NCBI GenBank assembly: GCA_022615965.1
Contig: JAKEGG010000061.1
Coordinates: 1-34,795, forward strand
Direction: 5' to 3'
Origin: Fusobacteriota bacterium
GTDB lineage: Bacteria > Bacillota > TC1
DNA: 34,795 bases
The position numbers were made by a program, and so were the translations under genes. Below the pieces are notes generated by a model that worked only from the letters and a program-made list of their open reading frames with translations, was not told the DNA's origin and ran no database searches. Positions 24,875-31,977 of the stretch are shown one piece after another. Each line of letters starts with the position of its first letter. Position 1 is the first letter of the stretch.

Positions 24875-26494
24875 TTGAGCAGCGAAGTAGATATTAAAGA
24901 AGTAATAAAGATATACAAAGGAGCTCTAAACTATTTAGATCTGTATAAAGAAGAAGTAAACAACCTGAACGTTTTTCCTGTGCCTGATGGGGATACAGGA
25001 ACAAATATGTATTTGACCTTTCAGAATGCTGTTAAAGTTTTCGAGGTTAATGATCCTAAAACCATTACCGAGTTTGGGGAGTTGACTGCTAAAGGAGCTT
25101 TGTTAGGAGCCAGGGGAAACTCTGGGGTTATTTTATCTCAGATCTTAAGAGGCTTTGCCCATGGCATGGCTGGTGAAAGCAACATAGATGGCAGGGTTTT
25201 AACTAAATGTTTCAAAGAAGCCTCAGGTGTTGCCTATAAGGCAGTTAGGAAGCCTGTAAAAGGCACTATTTTAACAGTGATCGATGGTTTGTATAAAGGA
25301 GCAGAAAAAGGATATAAAATAAGCAATGATTTCTTTACAGTTCTTGAAGAGAGCTTAAAGGAAGGTCAGAAAGCTTTAGATTCTACACCTGAGCTATTGC
25401 CGGTTTTAAAAGAAGCTGGAGTAGTAGATGCAGGTGGTTTTGGTTTGTTAAAAATCATCGAGGGCATGTTTAAAACGGCAATTGGGGACAATAAGGTGCT
25501 TGATACACAGATCCAAGTGCTGGAATCAGCAATAATCGATGAAAGCTTTAAGAGCCTTGAAGATATTAAATATTCATATTGTACAGAATTCATTATTTTA
25601 GATCCTACAGAAACAAATGAAGAAATCAGAACCAGATTAGATGATCCTGCCATTGGAGATAGTTTGGTTACTATTGTGGCAGATGGAATAGCCAAGGTTC
25701 ATATACATACCAACAGACCTGGTCAGGTTCTTGAGTATGCATTAGGCATAGGATCGGTTACTAGCATCAAAATAGATAATATGAAGGAACAATTCAAAAA
25801 TAAAAGTAAAAAAATAAAACCTAAAGAAGTCAGACTAAAAGAGTATGGTTTTGTAATGGTTGTACCAGGACCTGGACTAGGAAAAATTGCCAAAAGTATG
25901 GGAGTAGATGCCATTTTAGAAGGTGGACAGACTATGAACCCCAGTACCCATGATATACAAGAAGCAATAGAAACGGTTGATGCTAAAGTGGTTTATATAT
26001 TTCCTAATAATAAAAATATCATCTTGTCTGCAGAACAAACTATTGAGCTGAATAAGGACAAGAAAATAGTGGTGATCCCAACCACAAATATTCAACAAGG
26101 CTATGCTGCTATCCTGGCCTTTAATGAAGAAATGAAGCCTAGAGAAAATCAAAAGCTGATGAAGGAAGCATATAAAGATATAAAAACAGGAGCTATTACC
26201 TATGCTGTAAGAAATACTACTATCAGTGGTCTTAAAATAAAGAAAGACCAGATACTTATCATCAGCGAAAACAAGATCATCGGAGGAGTGAAAAATACTG
26301 AAGAAGCAGTGTTGAGCTACCTGGAAGAAAACCTGGAAGAGCAGGGATTAGTTACCTTGTATTATGGTGATATGGTAAAAGAAAATGAAGCTATGAAATT
26401 AAAAGAAAAAATCGAAGAAAAATATAAGGATATTGAGGTTGCTGTTTATGATGGCAAACAGCCGGTGTATTTTTACTTTATATCATTAGAATAG
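24875..26494 (+). CDS. fakA: DAK2/DhaL-domain fatty acid kinase, FakA/YloV type
   Basis: FakA phosphorylates fatty acids presented by a FakB protein, feeding exogenous or recycled acyl chains into phospholipid synthesis. The 539 residues start with a DhaL kinase domain (FPVPDGDTGTNMYLTF near 29, ALLGARGNSGVILSQI near 73, VVDAGGFGLL near 183). A middle domain and a C-terminal FakB-like/DegV-related domain (from about 320; FVMVVPGPGLGKIAKSMG) follow. It starts at TTG 24875 with SD CAGGAG; no better start is in reach. No fakB is in the window. In many relatives recG follows; here a peptidase gene does. Confidence 0.93.
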   Translation: MSSEVDIKEVIKIYKGALNYLDLYKEEVNNLNVFPVPDGDTGTNMYLTFQNAVKVFEVNDPKTITEFGELTAKGALLGARGNSGVILSQILRGFAHGMAGESNIDGRVLTKCFKEASGVAYKAVRKPVKGTILTVIDGLYKGAEKGYKISNDFFTVLEESLKEGQKALDSTPELLPVLKEAGVVDAGGFGLLKIIEGMFKTAIGDNKVLDTQIQVLESAIIDESFKSLEDIKYSYCTEFIILDPTETNEEIRTRLDDPAIGDSLVTIVADGIAKVHIHTNRPGQVLEYALGIGSVTSIKIDNMKEQFKNKSKKIKPKEVRLKEYGFVMVVPGPGLGKIAKSMGVDAILEGGQTMNPSTHDIQEAIETVDAKVVYIFPNNKNIILSAEQTIELNKDKKIVVIPTTNIQQGYAAILAFNEEMKPRENQKLMKEAYKDIKTGAITYAVRNTTISGLKIKKDQILIISENKIIGGVKNTEEAVLSYLEENLEEQGLVTLYYGDMVKENEAMKLKEKIEEKYKDIEVAVYDGKQPVYFYFISLE

Positions 26495-26502
26495 GAGTTA
26501 CC

Positions 26503-27777
26503 TTGTATAAAGAAATCAATCTTGATAATAAGCTTAAGCTGATCTTGCTTAAGAATAAAAATATACACACAGTAAATATTGGGATTTTTATAGGCGCAGG
26601 AGCAAAGGATGAAGATACGTTTCATAACTATGGCTGCGCCCATTTTTTAGAGCATATGATGTTCAAGGGCACAGAAACTATTTCTGCTACGGAAATAGCT
26701 GAAGCCTTGGATGATCTAGGTGGCTATGGCAATGCCTATACTAATAATGAATTTACTGTTTTCTACAATAAAGTCCTTCAGGAAGACTCCTTTAAAGCTG
26801 TGGATATTCTCTATGATATGCTATTTAACAGTACTATGGATGAAGATGAAATAGAAAAAGAAAAAAAGGTTATAGTAGAAGAAATAAACATGTATGAAGA
26901 TGAAGCTGGCAGTTTCATTTTAGAAGAATTTTCTAAAAACCTCTTTTCCAGACAAGGACTTGGTAATTCAATCCTTGGTGAAAAAAAGTATGTTAAAAAA
27001 ATCAACAAGAAAATTCTTTTGAATTTTTATCAGCAACACTATGTTCCTGAAAAAATGGTTGTGGTAGTTACTGGAAACTACAATGAAAAACTGATAGGAT
27101 ATTTAAAAAGAAAGTTCTCAGCCTTAGAAAGTGCAGAACAACAATTAGAGGTAAACAAAAAAGTCATTATCAATAATTTTTCCTTTGCACTTCATGAAAA
27201 AGCAAAGATTTCTCAAATATATTTTGCTCTCGGTGGAGAAGGGGTCAGCAAAAATGATTCTGAATATATTAAGACTATTCTTTTTAATAATATCTTAGGA
27301 GGTAATTCGAGTTCATTTCTGTTTCAGAAACTAAGAGAAGAGCTTTCCTTATGCTATGATATAAGTAGTTTTATAACTGCTTTTGAAAACACAGGTGAAT
27401 TAGTTATTAGTGGTGGAGTGAATGTTAAGCAATTTCCCTTGGCCTTAAGAGAAATAGTCAAAATATTAGAGGAAATCAAAGTTGCAGGGATTAAAAAAAT
27501 CGATTTTGAAAGAGCTAAAAAGCAGCTAAAAAGACAGATAGTAATGTCTCTTGACAACATGCATAATATGATGTTCAGTCTGGGGATCGATGTCCTTTAC
27601 TACAGTAAGCCGAAGCTGATAGATGAGTTGATAGCTGAAATAGATGGAATCAGCTATAGTTCCTTTAATAAATTTGTTAAAAGATATTTAAAGGCTTTAA
27701 AGTTGAATTTATGTGTTTTAGCTCCAAAAGGAACTGACGATATAGAAAAACAGTGGGAGGAGATAGCAGGTGGATAA
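26503..27777 (+). CDS. M16 family zinc metallopeptidase (YmxG/MlpA-like)
   Basis: A pitrilysin-clan peptidase of 424 residues. The inverted zinc motif His47-x-x-Glu50-His51 lies in CAHFLEHMMFKGT, and the distal zinc-binding Glu fits Glu127 in VEEINMYED, 76 residues on. The second half is the structural M16 repeat with the LREELSLCYDISSF patch, so this is a full two-domain MPP-beta-like chain. It starts at TTG with SD AGGAG 5 bases away. In Bacillus and clostridia a homologue is found close to pnp and dut, in agreement with this neighbourhood. Physiological substrates of this family in Bacillota are poorly defined. Confidence 0.93.
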   Translation: MYKEINLDNKLKLILLKNKNIHTVNIGIFIGAGAKDEDTFHNYGCAHFLEHMMFKGTETISATEIAEALDDLGGYGNAYTNNEFTVFYNKVLQEDSFKAVDILYDMLFNSTMDEDEIEKEKKVIVEEINMYEDEAGSFILEEFSKNLFSRQGLGNSILGEKKYVKKINKKILLNFYQQHYVPEKMVVVVTGNYNEKLIGYLKRKFSALESAEQQLEVNKKVIINNFSFALHEKAKISQIYFALGGEGVSKNDSEYIKTILFNNILGGNSSSFLFQKLREELSLCYDISSFITAFENTGELVISGGVNVKQFPLALREIVKILEEIKVAGIKKIDFERAKKQLKRQIVMSLDNMHNMMFSLGIDVLYYSKPKLIDELIAEIDGISYSSFNKFVKRYLKALKLNLCVLAPKGTDDIEKQWEEIAGG

Positions 27778-28222
27778 AATACACATAAAATTATTTTCAA
27801 ATGAGTATTCAATAACAGAATTGTTACCTGAATATAAGACTAGAGGGTCTGCAGGGATGGATCTTAAAGCAGCTATCAAAGAGCCTGTGGTCATTAAGCC
27901 TCAGGAAATCAAGCTGGTACCCACTGGTGTAGGTATAAGCTTAAGCAATACAGATAATGTTGCCTTGATTTATGCCAGAAGTGGTTTATCCAGCAAGTAT
28001 GGAATTACGATGGCTAATAGTGTTGGAGTCATAGATAGCGATTACCGAGGAGAGATATTTTGTCCCTTGATCAATCTCTCAGATAAAGAGTTTATTTTAA
28101 AGCCACTGGAACGAATGGCTCAGTTGGTTGTAGCCCCAATATTCAAACCAGAAATTGAAGTTGTAGATGACCTTGATGAAACAGAGCGAGGTGAAGGGGG
28201 CTTCGGACATACAGGAAGGTAG
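27770..28222 (+). CDS. dut: dUTP diphosphatase
   Basis: Hydrolyses dUTP to dUMP and pyrophosphate, keeping uracil out of DNA and supplying dTMP synthesis. The trimeric-dUTPase motifs are all visible in the 150-residue product: TRGSAGMDLKA, ARSGLSSKYGI, GVIDSDYRGEI, ERMAQLVV and the C-terminal RGEGGFGHTGR that closes over the active site. The start is GTG 27770, inside the peptidase gene (8-base overlap), with SD GGGAGGAG. The 3' end is followed closely by the sortase gene. Confidence 0.96.
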   Translation: MDKIHIKLFSNEYSITELLPEYKTRGSAGMDLKAAIKEPVVIKPQEIKLVPTGVGISLSNTDNVALIYARSGLSSKYGITMANSVGVIDSDYRGEIFCPLINLSDKEFILKPLERMAQLVVAPIFKPEIEVVDDLDETERGEGGFGHTGR

Positions 28223-28229
28223 GTATAAA

Positions 28230-28802
28230 GTGAGAAAAATTATATTTTTTATAGGTGTGGCTTTGATGGCTATAGGTATAGGTATTATAGCCTGGTTTTT
28301 TATACAAAATAATAAAAGCGAACAGGAAATGCTTAAGTTTACCTTAGAATTTATGGAAACACTGGAAGAACCTGTGCCGGAGAAAATTCTTGAAGGTGAT
28401 ACTATTGGAGTTTTAGAATTTCCGGTATTTGGTAATGAAAAAATAGCTATTAAAGAAGGAGTAAGTAATTCAGTACTAAATGTAGCAGCAGGGCATATGC
28501 CTGAAACTGAAGAAATCTGGGATGACAGTGGCAACTGTGCTATTGCTGCCCATAACAATACCTTTTTTAAAAATGTTGCCAAGTTTAAAGTAAATGATAA
28601 AATAATTGTTTATACCAGACAGGGTATCTATGAATATACAGTATTTAACATTGAAACTATCAAGCCTGATGATTTTAGCATTTTAGATGACTTTCCTAAA
28701 CAAAAGGTGCTGACCTTGATAACCTGTGATTTTACAGGTGCCAACAGAGAGATAGTTCAAGCTAGTGGAGGTATGAAAATAGCTGAACCTAAAGATATTT
28801 GA
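28230..28802 (+). CDS. Sortase (class D/B-like cysteine transpeptidase)
   Basis: A membrane-anchored transpeptidase that would join sorting-signal proteins to the cell wall. The track ORF begins inside dut at 28167. The better start is GTG 28230, 7 bases after the dut stop, giving 190 residues with an N-terminal helix (about 4-27). The catalytic triad is in place: His108 in CAIAAHNNTFFKN, Cys166 in LTLITCDFTG and Arg173 in GANREIVQA. The site reads AAHNN rather than the usual AGHR of class D. No LPxTG-type substrate gene is in the window. It is the last gene of the asp23 series, and no terminator separates it from the infC promoter. Confidence 0.88.
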   Translation: MRKIIFFIGVALMAIGIGIIAWFFIQNNKSEQEMLKFTLEFMETLEEPVPEKILEGDTIGVLEFPVFGNEKIAIKEGVSNSVLNVAAGHMPETEEIWDDSGNCAIAAHNNTFFKNVAKFKVNDKIIVYTRQGIYEYTVFNIETIKPDDFSILDDFPKQKVLTLITCDFTGANREIVQASGGMKIAEPKDI

Positions 28803-28814
28803 TCGAACAAAGCA

Positions 28815-28843
28815 TTGACATTTTGTTGTACTTATAATATAAT
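28815..28843 (+). promoter_or_regulatory. Promoter of infC-rpmI-rplT
   Basis: A full-consensus TTGACA and TATAAT pair with a 17-base spacer, the strongest promoter in the window. The predicted start is near 28850, 126 bases before the infC start codon. Confidence 0.85.
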
Positions 28844-28849
28844 TTTAAA

Positions 28850-28975
28850 GGAAGTAGAAACAGCCTGTTTCTCACCTTGTAGCTTTGCTCTCAGGGTCGG
28901 AATTATATGATCATTATTTTAAGTATTGATGTAGCAGGCTTGCCTGCTACATATTTTTTTGTGAGGTGAAGAGCT
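28850..28975 (+). promoter_or_regulatory. infC leader, L20-type autoregulatory attenuator
   Basis: The leader starts with a small hairpin (GAAACA / TGTTTC) and ends with the intrinsic terminator at 28929-28960 just upstream of the infC SD. The segment AGCCTG (28862-28867) is complementary to CAGGCT (28935-28940) in the 5' arm of that terminator, so a long-range antiterminator is possible. In B. subtilis the same operon is controlled by L20 through premature termination in the leader. The family assignment is from position and architecture, not a covariance search. Confidence 0.7.
28929..28960 (+). terminator. Attenuator terminator in the infC leader
   Basis: An eleven-base arm ATGTAGCAGGC pairs with GCCTGCTACAT across a TT (effectively a four-base loop) and is followed by ATTTTTTT. 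It lies between the promoter and infC, so full-length mRNA requires read-through. Confidence 0.88.
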
Positions 28976-29491
28976 ATAAGCAAAGATGCATTGATTAACG
29001 AGGAAATAAGGGCTAAAGAAGTAAGGGTCATTGATGCCAACGGTGAACAGCTGGAAATCATGTCTACTAAGGAGGCTATAAGCCTGGCTTTAGGACAAGG
29101 GTTGGATCTGGTAGAGGTTTCTCCTAATTCTAAACCCCCTGTATGTAAAATAATGAACTATGGCAAGTTTAAATTCGATCAGTCGAAAAAGGAAAAAGCA
29201 GCCAAAAAGAAACAGAAGCAAATAACTTTAAAAGAAATAAAAATGCGTATCGGCATTGAAGAACATGACTTCATAGTAAAAAACAAGGCAATTGAAAAGT
29301 TTTTGAAAGAAGGACACAAGGTTAAGGTGACGATAATGTTCAGAGGACGTGAGCTGAATCATCCTGAGCTAGGGCTTGATATCTGCAACAGAACCTCAGA
29401 ACATTTAAAGGATATAGCAATAGTAGAAAGAGTGCCAAAAAGTGAAGGTAGAAACATGATTATGATTCTGTCTCCAAAGCATGAAAAATAA
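28976..29491 (+). CDS. infC: Translation initiation factor IF-3 (non-canonical AUA start)
   Basis: IF-3 checks start codon and initiator tRNA pairing and keeps 30S subunits free. The family N-terminus ISKD-x-INEEIR is encoded from the ATA at 28976, which has SD GAGGTG 7 bases upstream. An in-frame TGA at 28967 rules out a longer form. The track's TTG at 28991 is 22 bases from the SD and would cut off ISKDA. The product is then 171 residues: an N-terminal domain, a lysine-rich linker (KKEKAAKKKQKQITLKEIK) and a C-terminal domain (FRGRELNHPELG). Rare AUU-type starts let IF-3 repress its own synthesis in E. coli and occur in Bacillus, so AUA fits that scheme. Confidence 0.93.
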   Translation: MSKDALINEEIRAKEVRVIDANGEQLEIMSTKEAISLALGQGLDLVEVSPNSKPPVCKIMNYGKFKFDQSKKEKAAKKKQKQITLKEIKMRIGIEEHDFIVKNKAIEKFLKEGHKVKVTIMFRGRELNHPELGLDICNRTSEHLKDIAIVERVPKSEGRNMIMILSPKHEK

Positions 29492-29503
29492 GGAGGTAAC
29501 ATT

Positions 29504-29701
29504 ATGCCAAAAATGAAGAGCCATAGAGGAGCTGCAAAAAGATTCAAAAAAACCGGAACAGGTTTATTTAAAAGATCACAAGCTAATAAAAGCCACATTT
29601 TAGAAAAAAAGAGCCCGAAAAGAAAAAGACAGCTTAGAGGCACAATAGTTGTGAATGCAACTGAGCAAAAAAATATTAAAAAATTATTACCTTATATATA
29701 A
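29504..29701 (+). CDS. rpmI: 50S ribosomal protein L35
   Basis: A very basic ribosomal protein of 65 residues with the family start [19 protein letters not shown] and the segment [23 protein letters not shown]. It lies 12 bases after infC with SD AAGGAGG and before rplT in the universally conserved infC-rpmI-rplT order. It shares the leader-controlled transcript. Confidence 0.97.
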   Translation: MPKMKSHRGAAKRFKKTGTGLFKRSQANKSHILEKKSPKRKRQLRGTIVVNATEQKNIKKLLPYI

Positions 29702-29720
29702 GATAAAGGAGGATTGAATA

Positions 29721-30077
29721 ATGGCTAGAGTAAAATCAAGTACATCACTACATAAAAGACATAAAAAAGTATTAAAGCTGGCAAAAGGCTATTTTGGTTC
29801 AAAGTCTAAGCTTTACAGACCTGCCAATGAACAGGTTATGAAATCATTAAGCTATTCCTATGCACACAGAAAGAAAAGAAAAGGTGATTTCAGAAAGCTT
29901 TGGATAACCAGGATAAATGCAGCTGCCAGAATAAATGGCCTGTCATACAGCCGTTTTATCAATGGACTTAAGACAGCTGGAGTAGAAATCAACAGAAAGA
30001 TTTTATCTGAAATCGCTGTTAACGATGCAGCTAGCTTTAAAGAATTAACAGATATTGCTAAGAAATCATTAAATTAA
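29721..30077 (+). CDS. rplT: 50S ribosomal protein L20
   Basis: An early-assembling 23S rRNA-binding protein and, in related bacteria, the repressor of its own operon via the infC leader. The 118 residues begin [24 protein letters not shown], with the long basic helix and a globular C-terminal half ([25 protein letters not shown]). Length is standard. SD AAAGGAGG. The stop codon overlaps the stem of the following terminator. Confidence 0.97.
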   Translation: MARVKSSTSLHKRHKKVLKLAKGYFGSKSKLYRPANEQVMKSLSYSYAHRKKRKGDFRKLWITRINAAARINGLSYSRFINGLKTAGVEINRKILSEIAVNDAASFKELTDIAKKSLN

Positions 30078-30099
30078 GACTGTATTACAGTCTTTTTTT
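30076..30099 (+). terminator. Intrinsic terminator of infC-rpmI-rplT
   Basis: An eight-base stem AAGACTGT / ACAGTCTT with a three-base loop runs into seven T residues. It begins within the rplT stop codon. The methyltransferase gene 18 bases on must rely on read-through, since no separate promoter is evident. Confidence 0.85.
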
Positions 30100-30116
30100 A
30101 TTTAAGAGGTCTAATT

Positions 30117-30863
30117 ATGTATATTGAATCAGCAGAAAATAAAAAGTTTAAGCTTTGGCAAAGCCTAAACACTAAAAAACACAGGATCAAGGAAAAGAAA
30201 TTTCTTTTAGAAAGCATCAGAGGAATAGAAGAAGGCCTTAAAACAGGTTTCATGCCTTTAAACATCATCTTGAAGGAAGGTACAGATATTCCTGAAAGCA
30301 TCGATCAGGATGGACTTCCTCAGATTGTTTTAACTGAAGAGCTATTTAATAAAATATCACAAACTGAAAAATCTCAAGGGGTGATAGGTGTATATGGTTT
30401 TCTGGAATATAAGCTTAAAGATTTGATGAAAAAGAAAGTGCTTTTTCTAGATTCTATTCAGGATCCAGGAAATTTAGGTACGATTATCAGAACTGGTGCA
30501 GCCCTGGGCATAGGAGGCATTTTATTAGGACCAGGTTGTGTGGATCTGTACAATGATAAGGTTTTAAGAAGCTCTTTGGGAGGACTTTTCTCTCTACCTA
30601 TAGTCAGTGTTGAATATGATGACTTAAAGCTATTCAAGAAAAACAATTATAATATAATTGCTATGGACCTAGAAGGTATCAAATTATCTGACTATACATT
30701 TCAAGAGAAAACTGTAATAATCATTGGAAATGAGAACAAAGGTATATCAGATGCAGCTAGAAAACTGACTGATTCCTTTATCAACATTCCTATCAGTGAA
30801 GGTATGGAATCTTTAAACGCCAGTATTGCTGCAGCTATAGTAATGTATGAATTAAATAAATAA
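30117..30863 (+). CDS. SpoU/TrmH-family RNA 2'-O-methyltransferase (YsgA-like)
   Basis: A SAM-dependent methyltransferase with the trefoil-knot SPOUT fold. The 248 residues have an N-terminal substrate-binding domain with the KKFLLESIRGIEEGL type start. The three SpoU motifs follow: QDPGNLGTIIRTGAALGIGG near 117, IIGNENKGIS near 203 and ISEGMESLNASIAAAIVMYE at the end. Target RNA (tRNA or 23S rRNA ribose) cannot be deduced. The position after rplT is the same as for ysgA-type genes in other Bacillota. SD AGAGGT lies 6 bases before the ATG. Confidence 0.93.
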   Translation: MYIESAENKKFKLWQSLNTKKHRIKEKKFLLESIRGIEEGLKTGFMPLNIILKEGTDIPESIDQDGLPQIVLTEELFNKISQTEKSQGVIGVYGFLEYKLKDLMKKKVLFLDSIQDPGNLGTIIRTGAALGIGGILLGPGCVDLYNDKVLRSSLGGLFSLPIVSVEYDDLKLFKKNNYNIIAMDLEGIKLSDYTFQEKTVIIIGNENKGISDAARKLTDSFINIPISEGMESLNASIAAAIVMYELNK

Positions 30864-30881
30864 GTAAATATGTTTCAAGTA

Positions 30882-30910
30882 TTTAATAAGTTGCTGAATT
30901 ATTGTATAAT
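30882..30910 (+). promoter_or_regulatory. Candidate promoter for gap-pgk/tpi-gpmI
   Basis: A perfect TATAAT at 30905-30910 with only a weak TTTAAT 17 bases upstream. It is the only promoter-like signal before the glycolytic genes. No CggR-type operator was recognised in the remaining 50 bases. Confidence 0.45.
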
Positions 30911-30960
30911 GAAAAGAGGTTTATATAGAAATTTTTTCTAATAAAAAGGAGGACTTGGTG

Positions 30961-31965
30961 ATGGTAAAAATTGGTATTAATGGTTTTGGAAGAATAGGCA
31001 GATTGGTTTTGAGAGACTCACTAAAAAGAGATGATATTGAAGTAGTGGCAATCAACAGCTTAAGGGATGCAAAAGCAAATGCCCATCTCTTTAAGTATGA
31101 TTCTGTACACAATACCTATGAAGGTGTTGTTGAGGCTGGAGATAATGAATTAATAATCGATGGCAAGAAAATCAAGATATTAAACGGCAGAGAGCCAAAG
31201 GATATTGACTGGGGCAGTGTCGGAGCTGAAATTGTATTAGAATCAACAGGTAAATTTACAGATTCTGAGTCATGTAAGCAGCATCTAAAAGATACAGTAA
31301 AAAAAGTAATAATATCTGCACCAGGAAAACAAGAAGACATAACCATTGTATTAGGAGTAAATGAAGATAAGTATGACAGCGAAATACATAATATTATCTC
31401 TAATGCTTCATGTACAACAAACTGTCTGGCTCCTTTTACCAAGGTTATAAATGATAAATTTGGAATAGTCAAAGGAATGATGACTACGATCCACTCCTAT
31501 ACTAACGACCAGCAATTGTTGGACAAGTTCCACAAGGATATGAGAAGAGCAAGAGCAGGCGCATTATCAATGATACCTACCTCAACGGGAGCAGCCAAGG
31601 CTGTAGGCTTGGTTTTACCTGAGCTTAAAGGAAAATTAAACGGCTATTCAATGAGAGTACCTACTCCTAACGTATCTGCTGTAGACCTGGTAGTTGAGCT
31701 TAAAAAAGAGGTTACTGTAGAAGAAGTCAATAATGCTCTTAAAGCAGCCAGTGAGAATGAATTGAAAGGTATCTTAGGCTATACTGATGAGCCACTGGTT
31801 TCCAAAGATTTTAATGGCTCCAGGCTATCATCAATCATAGATGGCTTATCAACTATGGTCATCGAAGGCAACATGCTTAAGATATTATCATGGTATGACA
31901 ATGAAATGGGTTATGCTGTTCGATGTTCTGATCTAGCTGTATATATCGCAAGTAAAGGTCTATAG
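30961..31965 (+). CDS. gap: Glyceraldehyde-3-phosphate dehydrogenase (phosphorylating)
   Basis: Oxidises glyceraldehyde-3-phosphate to 1,3-bisphosphoglycerate. The track start (TTG 30955) is replaced by ATG 30961, 8 bases after GGAGG, giving 334 residues, the usual length. Seen are INGFGRIGRL, the catalytic SNASCTTNCLAP with Cys151, HSYTNDQ, RRARAGALSMIPTSTGAAKAV and SWYDNEMGY. Two cofactor-site differences stand out. The Asp that normally follows Asn in the NAD-ribose loop is Ser33 (INSLRD), and the usual Pro in the DxPHxD segment is Phe190 (DKFHKD). Both positions influence NAD against NADP choice in studied GAPDHs. It starts the lower-glycolysis cluster and is followed after 12 bases by pgk-tpi. 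Confidence 0.97.
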   Translation: MVKIGINGFGRIGRLVLRDSLKRDDIEVVAINSLRDAKANAHLFKYDSVHNTYEGVVEAGDNELIIDGKKIKILNGREPKDIDWGSVGAEIVLESTGKFTDSESCKQHLKDTVKKVIISAPGKQEDITIVLGVNEDKYDSEIHNIISNASCTTNCLAPFTKVINDKFGIVKGMMTTIHSYTNDQQLLDKFHKDMRRARAGALSMIPTSTGAAKAVGLVLPELKGKLNGYSMRVPTPNVSAVDLVVELKKEVTVEEVNNALKAASENELKGILGYTDEPLVSKDFNGSRLSSIIDGLSTMVIEGNMLKILSWYDNEMGYAVRCSDLAVYIASKGL

Positions 31966-31977
31966 GAGGGTAAGGAT

